A stretch of 64,000 bases of DNA, from positions 44,694 through 108,693 of the forward strand of contig DVIT01000062.1 of the NCBI GenBank assembly GCA_018711005.1, in the 5' to 3' direction. The notes beneath the pieces were generated by a model. The model saw nothing but the letters and a program-made list of their open reading frames with translations, did no database searches and was not told the DNA's origin. Within the stretch, counting starts at the first letter, position 1. Each line of letters begins with the position of its first letter. Made by a program: the position numbers and the translations under genes. Shown here piece after piece: positions 34,511 to 44,608 of the stretch. The stretch comes from Candidatus Scybalocola faecigallinarum. GTDB taxonomy: Bacteria; Bacillota; Clostridia; Lachnospirales; Lachnospiraceae.

Positions 34511-35269
34511 ATGAAAGAAAATGTTTGCGGATATGTCCACAGCTTCCAAAGTCTGGGGGCTGTGGACGGCCCGGGACTGCGGTGCGTTGTATTTATGCAG
34601 GGGTGCCCGCTGCGGTGCGCCTACTGCCATAATCCGGATACATGGGCTCTGCCTGACCAGGCGCCCGGATGCCGGCCATATACACCGGAGCAGATGGCTG
34701 AAAAAATATCCCGGTACAAAGTATATTTGAAAAACGGAGGCGTGACTGTGTCCGGGGGAGAAGCCCTGATGCAGCCGGATTTTGTCCGGGAGCTGTTTAT
34801 CCTTTTAAAGAAAGAAGGAATCCATACAGCTTTAGATACGTCCTGCGTGGGAAATCCGGAGAAGGCGGCCCAGGTTCTTTCCTATACGGACCTGGTGCTG
34901 GCGGATCTGAAATTTTCCAACAGGGAGGATTATAAACAATACTGCGGCGCTTCTATGGAGCAGGTGCTGGATTTTATCCGTTTGACCCAAACCATGGAAA
35001 TCCCGTTGTGGATCCGCCATGTGGTCGTTCCGGGACTTAATGACCGGAAGGAACAGATTCTTGAAACCGGAAGGATCGCATCTCAGTTTACGAATCTGGA
35101 AAAATTTGAGCTTTTGCCCTTCCGAAAGATCTGCATGAGCAAGTATGAGCAGATGGGAATCGACTTTCCTTTAAAGGATCATGAGGCATGCAGTGAGAAG
35201 CATATTAAAGCCCTTGAGGAGTTTTTGAGACAGGAGCTGGGAGAGAAGCTGCCTGGTTTGAGGGCATAG
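34511..35269 (+). CDS. pflA: pyruvate formate-lyase activating enzyme
   Basis: Radical SAM enzyme of 252 residues that installs the glycyl radical on PflB. The cluster motif is CPLRCAYC in GPGLRCVVFMQGCPLRCAYC, and the SAM-binding GGE motif is VSGGEALMQPDF. It is the second gene of the operon, with ribosome site TGAGG close to the ATG. Confidence 0.97.
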   Translation: MKENVCGYVHSFQSLGAVDGPGLRCVVFMQGCPLRCAYCHNPDTWALPDQAPGCRPYTPEQMAEKISRYKVYLKNGGVTVSGGEALMQPDFVRELFILLKKEGIHTALDTSCVGNPEKAAQVLSYTDLVLADLKFSNREDYKQYCGASMEQVLDFIRLTQTMEIPLWIRHVVVPGLNDRKEQILETGRIASQFTNLEKFELLPFRKICMSKYEQMGIDFPLKDHEACSEKHIKALEEFLRQELGEKLPGLRA

Positions 35270-35278
35270 CTATAAATA

Positions 35279-35323
35279 GCGCGGCTGAAGTGATACACTT
35301 CAGACCGCGCTTGTTGTATTTTT
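35279..35323 (+). terminator. intrinsic terminator of the pfl operon
   Basis: GCGCGG-CTGAAGTG pairs with CACTTCAG-A-CCGCGC, followed by TTGTTGTATTTTT. Confidence 0.8.
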
Positions 35324-35566
35324 ATCAAGTTAGGATAGGAGTTTTTCAATTTCATTACTGAGGATTTTTACTGGCTTATCTTTTTTTGAACCTTAAATCA
35401 GAGGATAGATAGAGCTTTACGGATAAAAACAGGAATTTTCAGATGTGTTACAATGCACATTTTCTTAATAAAAATTTATTATTTTTAGTCTATACTTCCC
35501 TATCTATATTGTGCTAAAATATGACATGAGACGACACAGAAGATTGAATGAAACGAGGCGTTTTTT

Positions 35567-36376
35567 ATGAAGAAATTTCCATTAAAGGATTTACATAAAG
35601 ATCGAAAGAAAAGATACATTCTCCTGGCCGCTGCCGTCGTGGCAGTGGCCGTTATTATGGGTTCTGCCTTTTTTCATCCGGTGAGAAAGGCGACAAAGGA
35701 AGTGGATACCGGATTAAACTACCTGACTCAGATGGCAGGTAAGTCTTCGGCGGATATTGAAAGTAATATTAAAAATATGCAGCAGGAAAGAGACCGGCAG
35801 AGAAGAATCGAGGCCCGGGAAAAAGCTCTGGCAGAAGGCACAGTAACTGTGTGGGAGCTGTTTGACGATTACGTGTTCCTTGGGGATTCAAGAGTTGTGG
35901 GTTTTTCTGAATTTGGATTCCTGGAATCCGGCCGGATCATCGCCCATTCCGGTGACGGTGTGAAAAATATTGCAGACAGTCTGGATACTGTTCAGTATTA
36001 TAATCCTTCACTGGTATTTATTTCCTATGGCGCTAATGACCTGGGCAACTATGCATCCGCCGAGGCTTACGCAGATGCCCTTAATGAGCAGATCCAGGGA
36101 CTGAAGGATGCGGCGCCTCATGCCGCTTTTATTGTCAGCTCTATCATGCCGGTGTATAGCAGCCGTCTGTCATCCATCAGTTCAAACTATGATCATGTGG
36201 ATACATTTAACGAAGCCCTGGCACAGATGTGCAGTGAAAATGGATACACCTTTGTGGATAATACACAGCTGGCTGAGGAACACCGTTCAGAATACGAACA
36301 GGATGGAATCCATTTTAAATCCAGTTTTTATGAAGACTGGGCATTAAATTTAATTAACGGGGTAGATGCAAATTGA
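35567..36376 (+). CDS. membrane-anchored SGNH/GDSL hydrolase
   Basis: 269 residues. A basic N-terminus and one membrane helix (about 20-38) place the catalytic domain outside the cell. The SGNH blocks are visible: FLGDSR with nucleophile Ser108, YGANDLG with Asn157, and DGIHF with Asp246 and His249. A charged linker (QQERDRQRRIEAREKA) separates anchor and domain. It overlaps the next gene by four bases and heads a cassette with an MBOAT acyltransferase and a DHHW protein, so it likely moves or removes acetyl groups on an exported glycan. Confidence 0.85.
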   Translation: MKKFPLKDLHKDRKKRYILLAAAVVAVAVIMGSAFFHPVRKATKEVDTGLNYLTQMAGKSSADIESNIKNMQQERDRQRRIEAREKALAEGTVTVWELFDDYVFLGDSRVVGFSEFGFLESGRIIAHSGDGVKNIADSLDTVQYYNPSLVFISYGANDLGNYASAEAYADALNEQIQGLKDAAPHAAFIVSSIMPVYSSRLSSISSNYDHVDTFNEALAQMCSENGYTFVDNTQLAEEHRSEYEQDGIHFKSSFYEDWALNLINGVDAN

Positions 36377-36852
36377 AAAAGTATTTAAAGCTGGAGTATA
36401 TACGCTACGCGCTATTAGCGCTGCTGTTGATCTTTATTATTATATTATGCCAGGGAGATCGGATCAGCAATGCGGACATTGCCACAGTGACTGAAAACGT
36501 TCTGGCGGCGGTGGGAAGCGACGGGATGAACCAGGGAAACCACCAGATGATCCGCAGGCTTTACGGCCTGGATCCTAATGATTATGAGGGAATTTCTTTG
36601 TATTATCCGGATACTAATATGGGGGCAAAAGAATTTTTGATCGTAAAAATGAACTCTACGGATCAGTATAATACAGTAGAGTCGGCGATGAACAGCCGTG
36701 TGGAGACCCAAAAAGGGATTTTTGAGGGCTATGCCCCCGAGCAGTATGCCATGGTTGAGAACTATGAGCTGTGCCATGAAGGCAATTACGTGCTTCTTGT
36801 TATTAGTGAGGACCCTCAGGCGGCGGTCAATGCTTTTAGGAAAAGCCTGTAA
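36373..36852 (+). CDS. DUF4358 membrane-anchored protein
   Basis: 159 residues beginning at TTG 36373, which overlaps the preceding TGA as ATTGA and so is likely translated by coupling. One N-terminal membrane helix (LLALLLIFIIILC) and a ~125-residue extracellular domain (RRLYGLDPNDYEGISLYYP, SAMNSRVETQKGIFEGYAPEQ) that matches the DUF4358 pattern. Function unknown; it regularly accompanies MBOAT/SGNH acylation genes in Clostridia, which points to an accessory role. Confidence 0.78.
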   Translation: MKKYLKLEYIRYALLALLLIFIIILCQGDRISNADIATVTENVLAAVGSDGMNQGNHQMIRRLYGLDPNDYEGISLYYPDTNMGAKEFLIVKMNSTDQYNTVESAMNSRVETQKGIFEGYAPEQYAMVENYELCHEGNYVLLVISEDPQAAVNAFRKSL

Positions 36853-36878
36853 AAAATGGAAAGCGAGTTTTTTTGGCA

Positions 36879-38291
36879 ATGATATTTAGCAGTTTGTTTT
36901 TTTTATTTGTATTTTTGCCGTTCATGCTGTTGATCTACTATGTTGTTCCATGGAAGATCAAAAATTTTGTGATTCTTGTTTTTAGTATTGTGTTTTATGC
37001 ATGGGGGGAACCGGTTTACGTTATATTGATGATCTTTTCAATTTTGATCAACTTTGTAACCGGATTGGAACTGGAACAGTATAAACGGGAAAATAATCTC
37101 CGTAAGCGGAGGATGACCCTGATTTTTAACATTATTGTGAATTTGGGCATTTTGGGCTTTTTCAAATATTATGGTTTTTTCGTGGAAAATATCAACAAGA
37201 TCCTTCCATTTGATATTCCATATAAGGAACTGGCTTTGCCGGTAGGTATTTCTTTCTATACGTTCCAGACATTGTCCTACATTATTGATTTGTACTGGGG
37301 CAGAGTGGAGGTTCAGAGAAAGCTTGTGGATTTCGCAGTTTATGTGACCATGTTCCCACAGCTCATTGCCGGCCCTATTGTCCGGTATGCGGATGTGGCC
37401 CGTCAGCTGGCTTCCCGTCAGCTGTCCGCCATTAAGTTTGGGGAAGGTTGCGCCTGGTTTTTGCGGGGCCTTGGCAAAAAAGTAATTTTTGCCAATAATA
37501 TCGGTGCCCTGTATGAAACTATTGTAGCGCTGCCGGCATCGGAAACAACGGTAGTGACGGCCTGGCTGGGCGCCATAGCTTATACGTTCCAGATTTATTT
37601 TGACTTTGGCGGATATTCGGATATGGCGATCGGCCTTGGAAAGATGCTGGGCTTTGATTTTATTAAGAACTTTGATTATCCGTATATATCCAAGTCTATT
37701 ACAGAGTTTTGGAGACGGTGGCATATTTCCTTAAGTACATGGTTTCGTGAATATGTTTACATTCCCCTGGGCGGGAACCGGGTCAGCGTGGCCAAGCATA
37801 TTCGAAATATTATGATCGTGTGGCTGCTGACCGGTTTCTGGCACGGCGCTGCGTGGAACTTTATGCTGTGGGGGATTTATTACGGCGTACTTTTACTGCT
37901 GGAAAAATATATACTGAAAGATTTTCTGGCCCGTATACCTTCCATAGCGCAGCATATTTACGCCATGGTTTTTGTGATCATCGGATGGGTATTTTTCTTT
38001 TCAACCTCTGTTTCCTCGGCCATGGGATATATTGGCCATATGTTTGGTATCGGCACCGGCGGATTTTTAAATGCTCAGACGATATACTATCTGAGAAATT
38101 ACGGAATCCTGATGATCCTGATGGTCATTTGTTCAGGACCTGCACTTTATAATAAGTACAAAAAGACTGTTTTTGGCAGGGGCGGATGGCGGCTTTATTT
38201 ATCCCTGGCCCTGTATATTTTATTATTTATTGTAGTCATTGCATTTTTAGTGAATGCAACATATAATCCATTTTTATATTTCAGATTTTAA
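36879..38291 (+). CDS. MBOAT O-acyltransferase (AlgI/DltB-like)
   Basis: About 470 residues with ten or more membrane segments. MBOAT enzymes pass acyl groups from inside to an extracellular acceptor. The catalytic histidine is His322 in TGFWHGAAWNF, preceded by the conserved FWRRWHISLSTWFREYVYIPLG-type region (37710-37770). The ATG at 36879 gives the family's usual N-terminus (MIFSSLFFLFVF); a TTG two codons earlier is the alternative. Together with the SGNH and DHHW proteins it forms a glycan O-acetylation pathway like alginate or peptidoglycan acetylation systems. Confidence 0.93.
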   Translation: MIFSSLFFLFVFLPFMLLIYYVVPWKIKNFVILVFSIVFYAWGEPVYVILMIFSILINFVTGLELEQYKRENNLRKRRMTLIFNIIVNLGILGFFKYYGFFVENINKILPFDIPYKELALPVGISFYTFQTLSYIIDLYWGRVEVQRKLVDFAVYVTMFPQLIAGPIVRYADVARQLASRQLSAIKFGEGCAWFLRGLGKKVIFANNIGALYETIVALPASETTVVTAWLGAIAYTFQIYFDFGGYSDMAIGLGKMLGFDFIKNFDYPYISKSITEFWRRWHISLSTWFREYVYIPLGGNRVSVAKHIRNIMIVWLLTGFWHGAAWNFMLWGIYYGVLLLLEKYILKDFLARIPSIAQHIYAMVFVIIGWVFFFSTSVSSAMGYIGHMFGIGTGGFLNAQTIYYLRNYGILMILMVICSGPALYNKYKKTVFGRGGWRLYLSLALYILLFIVVIAFLVNATYNPFLYFRF

Positions 38292-38383
38292 ATGGCATAA
38301 AACGCTGCGCCGCCTTACCGGGCAGCAAAAGCAGCAATGCCCTAATTTGAGGATGCAGACAGATTAAAGGTGAGATAACAAAA

Positions 38384-39871
38384 ATGAGCATAAATGATAC
38401 TAAGACACGCAGGAGCAGCAGGCCTGCGGAAAGAAACGCCGGCCGGGATGATCTGCGGCAGCAGAGACTGGCGCAGGACAAAAAGCGCAGAAAAAGGCGC
38501 ATTATAAAGCGGGTGAACCAGCATCATATGCTGCTTGCCCTGCTTTACCTGCTGGTGACCGTGGTAATCATGATCGCTAACTTTATAACTCCTGAGAAAA
38601 GTTTTTCTGATCAGGAGAATCGCGTACTGGCCGGGCGTCCGGCGCTGAACTTTGACAGTCTGGTCAGCGGAGACTTTATGACCGATTACGAAAGCTATGT
38701 GGCAGATCAGTTTTCATGGAGAAACGGCTGGATTCGTCTGAAGTTAAACATTGAGCGGCTTTTGGGAAAAACAGAGTCTAACGATGTTTATTTAGGCCAA
38801 GATGATTATCTGATTGAAAAGCTGTCCGATCCGGATGTAGACAGCGTGAACAGGAACCTGGATGCGATTACGGCATTTTGTGAGCGGAATCCGGAACTGA
38901 GTGTCCACTCGGTATTTATTCCCAATGCAGCATATATTTGCTCCGATAAGCTTCCTTTCGGTGCGCCGGTGCGCTCACAGGAGGAAGATCTGAACTGGCT
39001 GGAAAGCGGCCTTCCGGAGACAGCAGGGTTTGTGGATCTGTCCAACACAATGCTCCTTCACAATACAGAAGATATTTATTACCGTACAGATCATCACTGG
39101 ACAACCTTAGGCGCCTATTACGCATTTGAAGCGCTCCGTGAACCTCTTGGCCTGGAGGAGGATATTACGTGGGTTCCCCATACGGTTACCAATGATTTCC
39201 AGGGAACGTTGTCTTCCAACAGCGGTGTAAGCAATGTGTACGATTCCATTGATATTTATGAACCCCAGGATATTGAAAATAATTATGTGGTATCCTATGA
39301 TGATACTCAGGAAAAAACAGCCACCGTATATGATATGGAGGCTCTGGATACAAAGGATAAGTATACGGTATTTTTCGGCGGAAACCACTCCCTGATCACT
39401 ATTGAAACGGAAAATCAGAACGAGCGGTGCCTGATGGTCTTTAAGGATTCCTATGCCAATTGCTTTATACCGTTTTTGACGCCTTATTATGAAAAGATCA
39501 TTATTATTGATCCAAGATATTATTATGGCGATGCCCAGATGACGATCCGTAATGAAGGAATCACCGATGTATTGTTTTTCTACAATGTTAATACATTTAT
39601 GACGGATCATTCTCTTGCGGATGTGTTAGAGTCCGGAGAGGAATTTCAGGCAGAGGATCTGAATCAGGATACTGATGCTTCGGATACATCCGGTGAAAGT
39701 TCAGATACATCCGGTGCGACTTCCGATACTGCCGGAACCGAAAGCACCGCAGATACTTCAGCCCAGGATGAAACAGATACCGGCAGTACAAAGACTTCTG
39801 AAAATGACAGCACAGAGACTGAAACAGAAGCATCAGACGATACACAGGAAAGCACATCATCTGAGGAATAG
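38384..39871 (+). CDS. DHHW-motif SGNH-like protein (AlgX/AlgJ-like), with Ser/Thr/Asp-rich tail
   Basis: 495 residues. A basic cytoplasmic start (many Arg/Lys), one membrane helix (about 47-65), then an extracellular SGNH-like domain with the family motif TDHHW (Asp236-His237-His238-Trp239) and FKDSYANCFIPFL as the serine block. The last ~65 residues are a low-complexity acidic Ser/Thr tail of TSGESSDTSG type, probably a flexible or wall-spanning segment. It is the likely acetyl-transfer partner of the MBOAT protein and the last gene of the cassette. Confidence 0.86.
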   Translation: MSINDTKTRRSSRPAERNAGRDDLRQQRLAQDKKRRKRRIIKRVNQHHMLLALLYLLVTVVIMIANFITPEKSFSDQENRVLAGRPALNFDSLVSGDFMTDYESYVADQFSWRNGWIRLKLNIERLLGKTESNDVYLGQDDYLIEKLSDPDVDSVNRNLDAITAFCERNPELSVHSVFIPNAAYICSDKLPFGAPVRSQEEDLNWLESGLPETAGFVDLSNTMLLHNTEDIYYRTDHHWTTLGAYYAFEALREPLGLEEDITWVPHTVTNDFQGTLSSNSGVSNVYDSIDIYEPQDIENNYVVSYDDTQEKTATVYDMEALDTKDKYTVFFGGNHSLITIETENQNERCLMVFKDSYANCFIPFLTPYYEKIIIIDPRYYYGDAQMTIRNEGITDVLFFYNVNTFMTDHSLADVLESGEEFQAEDLNQDTDASDTSGESSDTSGATSDTAGTESTADTSAQDETDTGSTKTSENDSTETETEASDDTQESTSSEE

Positions 39872-39937
39872 AATACGGCCATCCGGCCAATGCCGTGTTG
39901 CATATAAGCACGCGGCTTACGGCCGGGCACAACGCAA

Positions 39938-39986
39938 AAAAAGTGGTTTGCTGCACGGATTACTTAGTGCAGCAAACCATTTTTTT
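39938..39986. terminator. bidirectional-type terminator of the acylation cassette
   Basis: Perfect 12-bp stem GGTTTGCTGCAC (39945-39956) / GTGCAGCAAACC (39967-39978), flanked by an A run and T7. Confidence 0.88.
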
Positions 39987-40051
39987 GTCTTAATACACTT
40001 AATCTGAACGGTGTACCGGAGAGAAAATCAGGGGACAGGCGGAAAGGGGGA

Positions 40052-40091
40052 CAGATATTCAGCCATGCCCGTCTGCATGGCTGAATATCTG
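40052..40091. promoter_or_regulatory. 16-bp perfect palindrome upstream of the ABC genes
   Basis: CAGATATTCAGCCATG (40052-40067) and CATGGCTGAATATCTG (40076-40091) are exact complements with an 8-base loop. No T run; 44 bases upstream of the -35 box. Candidate operator. Confidence 0.6.
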
Positions 40092-40134
40092 CAAAAGTTT
40101 ATAAAATTATTAGATTTTCCGGCAGGGTGTGCAG

Positions 40135-40163
40135 TTGGATTTTGAAGTGAAATCAGCTATAAT
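40135..40163 (+). promoter_or_regulatory. promoter of the ABC transporter operon
   Basis: TTGGAT (40135-40140), 17-bp spacer, TATAAT (40158-40163). Confidence 0.6.
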
Positions 40164-40200
40164 AAAAGAAAAGACATCTTTAGATGAGGAGGCTGGACGT

Positions 40201-40905
40201 ATGGATGACTTTGTAAAATTGGTAGATGTGACAAAGACGTATAAGATGGGAGAAGTTGAGATTCATGCGGTAGACGGAATCAGCTTTAATGTGGAAAAGG
40301 GAGAATTTGTTGTTATCGTTGGTCCCAGCGGCGCCGGAAAAACGACGGTTTTAAATATACTGGGAGGAATGGACCGGGCCACCAGCGGACAGATCTGGAT
40401 TGATGGTACAGATATAGGAAAGTACAGTAATCGCCAGCTGACCGGATACCGGCGGGATGATATTGGTTTTGTATTTCAGTTCTATAATCTTGTTCCAAAT
40501 TTGACAGCTCTTGAAAATGTAGAGCTGGCTCTCCAAATTTGTAAAAATCCCCTAGATGCCAGGCAAGTCCTTCAGGAAGTAGGATTAGGCGACCGCCTGG
40601 GAAATTTTCCGGCTCAGCTGTCCGGAGGTGAACAGCAGCGGGTGTCGATTGCCCGGGCGCTGGCAAAAAATCCCAAGCTGCTTTTGTGCGACGAGCCTAC
40701 GGGCGCTCTGGATTATAATACGGGAAAGGCGATATTGAAGCTGCTTCAGGATATGTGCCGGGAGCGGGGGATGACGGTTATTGTTATTACTCATAATTCT
40801 GCCATTGCGCCAATGGCAGACCGTGTCATAAAGATTAAAAACGGAAAGGTTTCGGCCATGACGCTGAATCCTTCGCCGGTATCTGTTGAAACCATTGAGT
40901 GGTAG
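40201..40905 (+). CDS. ABC transporter ATP-binding protein (FtsE/MacB/LolD type)
   Basis: 234-residue ATPase. Walker A is [12 protein letters not shown], the Q-loop lies in [16 protein letters not shown], the signature is [15 protein letters not shown] and Walker [13 protein letters not shown]. This is the subfamily that drives mechanotransmission (FtsX/MacB-type) permeases rather than substrate channels. The ATG at 40201 is eight bases after GAGGAGG; longer in-frame starts overlap the promoter. The giant permease starts ten bases after its stop. Confidence 0.93.
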   Translation: MDDFVKLVDVTKTYKMGEVEIHAVDGISFNVEKGEFVVIVGPSGAGKTTVLNILGGMDRATSGQIWIDGTDIGKYSNRQLTGYRRDDIGFVFQFYNLVPNLTALENVELALQICKNPLDARQVLQEVGLGDRLGNFPAQLSGGEQQRVSIARALAKNPKLLLCDEPTGALDYNTGKAILKLLQDMCRERGMTVIVITHNSAIAPMADRVIKIKNGKVSAMTLNPSPVSVETIEW

Positions 40906-40915
40906 AGGTAGTCCC

Positions 40916-43900
40916 ATGAAAAGAAAAAATGTATTGAGGAAAGATTTCTATATGGAAATCGCAAAAACGCTGAACCGGTTTGTTTCCATCTTTCTCATTG
41001 TTGCCATGGGCGTGGCCTTCTTTTCTGGGATACGTGCTTCGGAACCGGACCTTCGCTACACGGCAGATGATTATTTTGATGAGCGTCAGCTGATGGATAT
41101 ACGCATCCAGGGAACTATGGGCCTGACCCAGGACGATGTGGACGCAGTGAAGGCTGTGGAAGGCGTCGCCGATGCCGTCGGCAGCTATTCGGCGGATGTG
41201 GTATGCTGGAGCGAGGATAACCAGAAGGTTTTTAAGGTTATGGCGGATATGGGGGAGAAAAACCGCATTGATGTGATCGAAGGCCGCATGCCGGAAAAGG
41301 CCGGAGAGATACTGATTGATGCCGGGACTATGGAAAATCACAGCTTTTCCATTGGAGATACCATTACTTTTGAAAGCGGGGATGATTCAGATATTCTGGA
41401 TACATTTTCCACAGATACTTTTGAAGTGGTAGGTATTGGGAGCAGCCCGGAATTTATTACCTTTACAAGAGGAAGCACCACCATTGGCGACGGAGAGCTG
41501 GATTCCTTTGGCATTGTTACGGAGGATAGTTTTGTCCTGGACGTATACACAAAAATCGATGTGTGGGTGGAAGATGCCGGGGATGAGATTTGTTATACCG
41601 CTGCCTATGATGATGCTGTAGCCCGGGTTCTGGAGCAGCTGGAAGATACTGTAGCTGACGCCCGCTGTGAGGCCCGATATGAGGAGATCCGGGGGGAGGC
41701 CCAGGACGCTATCGATGATGCCCGGAAGGAACTGGATGATGCCAGGGCTCAGGCAGATGCAGAGCTTGCCGATGCGCTGGCAACACTGGAATCGTCACAG
41801 CAGGAGCTGGAAGAAGGGGAGAGCACTCTTAATGAGGAAGCTCAAAGTCTGGAAGATGCTAAGGCTCAGCTGGCAGACGGGCTTGCCCAGCTGGAGTCCG
41901 GCCGGGCAGAGCTTGAATCCCGGGCAGCCCAGCTGGCCAGCGGATGGCAGCAGTACTATGACGGCCTGGAGCAGTATAATGCCCAGGCAGCCCAGTATGA
42001 TTTTGACGCCCTCCGCCAGCAGATCGCTGATGGACGCGCCCAGCTGGATGAACAGGCTGCGGCTATACAGGCACAGAAGGATGCTGCTTATGCCCAGGCT
42101 GAGGAAGCGGCACGGCAGGAAGCTAAGACCCAGGTGGACGCGGCCTTTGCAGACCAGCGCCAGCAGCTTGCTGATGCACGGGAAGAACTGGAAACTCTTG
42201 CCCAGACGATGGAGCAGCTCCAGGGACAGTATGACCAGCTTCAGACCCAGCTTTCTCAGGTAAATGCCCAGATTGAATCGTTAAATGCTGCCGGTGAAGC
42301 TGTGCCGGAGGAACTGCTCCAGCAGCAGGCAGCTCTGACCCAGAGTGCGGCAGCTCTGGAGCCTCAGCTGGCATATGTCCAGGAACAGTATGACCAAAAC
42401 TATGCGTCCGGTATGGCTCAGGTAGAGGCCGGAGAAGCAGCTTTAGAGCAGGCCTATGCCCAGGCCCTTGAAACGGCTCAGGCTCAGGCAGTGGAAGCAG
42501 CGCGGGCTCAGGTGGATGAGGCTCTGGCAAGTAATGAAGAACTGACTGCCGGTGAAGCAGCCATCGCCCAGGGCCGTGCCCAGCTGGATGCCAGTGAGCA
42601 GCAGCTGAATGAAGCCCAGCAGATGCTCAGTGAAGCGAAAGCAACTTTGGATGCCACCTATGCTCAGCTGGCCGATGGCCAGGCTCAGCTGGATGCCGGC
42701 CGCCAGGCCCTGGCGGAAAATGAAGCCCTGTTAAATGACTCCCAGGCCCAGATTGCGGATGGTGAGGCCCAGATTGCTGAAGCGAGACAGGAGCTGGAAG
42801 ACGGCAGGAAGGAGCTGGAGGATGGCTGGAAGGAATATGAAGACGGCAAGGCTGAGGCAGAATCTGAACTGGCCGATGGACAGCAGGAGATCACTGATGC
42901 CCAGGCGGATGTGGATGCCATAGAGATGCCTCAGTGGTATGTATCCGACCGCTCGTCCCTGTCAGGAAATGCAGAGCTTGGAGATAATGCTGACCGTGTC
43001 GGCGCCATTGGCGAGATTTTCCCGGTAATGTTTTTCCTTGTGGCAGCCCTGATCAGCTTAACGACCATGACCCGTATGGTAGAGGAAGAACGTATCCAGA
43101 TCGGAACCCTTAAAGCCCTGGGCTACAGTAAGGGCGCCATTGCCAAGAAGTATATTTATTATGCCCTGCTGGCAACCATCGGCGGCAGTGTTGTAGGCGT
43201 GCTGTTTGGGGAAAAGGTATTTCCATATATTATTGTAAATGCTTATAAGATCGTATATCCCTATATCCCCAACACAACGATCCCTTACGACTGGTACTTT
43301 GGACTGATGGCATCTCTGGCAGCCATTATCTGTATTACAGCTGCCACCTTCCTGGCCTGCTACAAGGAGCTGCTGGCCACGCCGGCATCTTTGATGCGCC
43401 CGGTACCTCCAAAACAGGGACGCCGTATCCTGCTGGAGCGAGCAGGCATTTTGTGGCGCCATTTAAGCTTTACTCAAAAATCCACATTAAGAAACCTGTT
43501 CCGATACAAAAAGCGTTTCTTTATGACCATTTTCGGTATCGGCGGATGTATGGCCCTGATGATCGTTGGCTTTGGCCTGAAGGATTCCATTAATGATATT
43601 GTTGATCTTCAATATGGCAAGGTCCAGCCTTACAGCGGTATGGTTATTCTGGATACAGATGCGGCCCAAAGCGATAAGGATCATCTGTATGAGACTTTAG
43701 ATGCCACATCCGAGGTTGAAGCGTATAAAAATGCCTATATGCAGAACATGGAGATCGCCTCTGCGTCTGAGGATTGGGAAGCGTATATTGTTGTTCCCCA
43801 GGATCAGGAGAATTTAAGTCAGTTCCTGTATTTTAGCAATCGGATCACCGGCGAGGAGTATACTCTGGACGATTCAGGTGTGATCATAAGCGAAAAGACA

Positions 43901-44608
43901 GCGTCCATGCTGGATGTTAAAGCGGGCGATACGATACGGATCAAGGAAGATGAATTTTCTTCTGTGGATGTTCAGATTTCAGCAATCTGCGAAAATTATG
44001 TTGGCCATTACATTTATATGACGCCGGCTTTGTATGAATCTGTTTTTGGAAAGTCTGTGGAATATAATGCTGTTTTTATACGGATCGCAGGAAATACAGA
44101 AGATGCCCAGACGAAGGTCGGCCAGATCCTTCTCAATGAAGATGTCATTGTCAGTGTATCTTATATGGACAGTATTAAAGACTCTTTAAATGATATGCTG
44201 GGATCTTTGGACATCATAGTGGTGGTTCTGATTATTTCCGCCGGAATGCTTGCCTTTATCGTGCTGTATAACCTGAACAATATTAATATTAATGAACGGC
44301 GCCGGGAACTGGCCACCATTAAGGTGCTTGGCTTTTATGATAAGGAAGTGGCCGCCTATGTATACCGTGAAAATATTTATCTTACGCTGATCGGTATGAT
44401 TTTCGGCTGTGTCCTTGGAAAGATCCTTCACCAGTTTATTATTGTGACGGTGGAAATTGACAGCTGTATGTTTGGCCGTATCATTTATGTGCCCAGCTAT
44501 ATCTTTAGTATGCTGCTTACCGTTGTGTTCTCTATCCTGGTCAATGTGGCTATGTTTTACAAATTAAGAAAGATTGACATGGTAGAGTCACTTAAGAGTG
44601 TGGAATAA
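40916..44608 (+). CDS. giant FtsX-domain ABC permease with extracellular coiled coil
   Basis: 1230 residues. One N-terminal membrane helix (FVSIFLIVAMGVAFFSGI), a MacB-like periplasmic-type domain (to about 240), then some 410 residues (255-668) of Ala/Gln/Glu-rich heptad sequence with recurring units such as AQLADGLAQLESG and DGQAQLDAG, predicted as a long extracellular coiled coil. Two FtsX domains follow, with three membrane helices at about 700-830 and again at the C-terminus, plus a second external domain between. The architecture suggests transmission of ATPase motion to an outside partner. The adjacent M23 hydrolase, itself a coiled-coil protein, is a natural candidate. The start follows AGAGGT. 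Confidence 0.88.
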   Translation: MKRKNVLRKDFYMEIAKTLNRFVSIFLIVAMGVAFFSGIRASEPDLRYTADDYFDERQLMDIRIQGTMGLTQDDVDAVKAVEGVADAVGSYSADVVCWSEDNQKVFKVMADMGEKNRIDVIEGRMPEKAGEILIDAGTMENHSFSIGDTITFESGDDSDILDTFSTDTFEVVGIGSSPEFITFTRGSTTIGDGELDSFGIVTEDSFVLDVYTKIDVWVEDAGDEICYTAAYDDAVARVLEQLEDTVADARCEARYEEIRGEAQDAIDDARKELDDARAQADAELADALATLESSQQELEEGESTLNEEAQSLEDAKAQLADGLAQLESGRAELESRAAQLASGWQQYYDGLEQYNAQAAQYDFDALRQQIADGRAQLDEQAAAIQAQKDAAYAQAEEAARQEAKTQVDAAFADQRQQLADAREELETLAQTMEQLQGQYDQLQTQLSQVNAQIESLNAAGEAVPEELLQQQAALTQSAAALEPQLAYVQEQYDQNYASGMAQVEAGEAALEQAYAQALETAQAQAVEAARAQVDEALASNEELTAGEAAIAQGRAQLDASEQQLNEAQQMLSEAKATLDATYAQLADGQAQLDAGRQALAENEALLNDSQAQIADGEAQIAEARQELEDGRKELEDGWKEYEDGKAEAESELADGQQEITDAQADVDAIEMPQWYVSDRSSLSGNAELGDNADRVGAIGEIFPVMFFLVAALISLTTMTRMVEEERIQIGTLKALGYSKGAIAKKYIYYALLATIGGSVVGVLFGEKVFPYIIVNAYKIVYPYIPNTTIPYDWYFGLMASLAAIICITAATFLACYKELLATPASLMRPVPPKQGRRILLERAGILWRHLSFTQKSTLRNLFRYKKRFFMTIFGIGGCMALMIVGFGLKDSINDIVDLQYGKVQPYSGMVILDTDAAQSDKDHLYETLDATSEVEAYKNAYMQNMEIASASEDWEAYIVVPQDQENLSQFLYFSNRITGEEYTLDDSGVIISEKTASMLDVKAGDTIRIKEDEFSSVDVQISAICENYVGHYIYMTPALYESVFGKSVEYNAVFIRIAGNTEDAQTKVGQILLNEDVIVSVSYMDSIKDSLNDMLGSLDIIVVVLIISAGMLAFIVLYNLNNININERRRELATIKVLGFYDKEVAAYVYRENIYLTLIGMIFGCVLGKILHQFIIVTVEIDSCMFGRIIYVPSYIFSMLLTVVFSILVNVAMFYKLRKIDMVESLKSVE

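Noticed and set aside
40129..40200. Longer N-terminus for the ABC ATPase
   Set aside because: These codons contain the promoter, and the ATG at 40201 has an excellent ribosome site.
41667..42923. Several open frames overlapping the permease coiled-coil region
   Set aside because: They arise from its GC-rich, repetitive Ala/Gln/Glu codons; no ribosome sites and low-complexity products.
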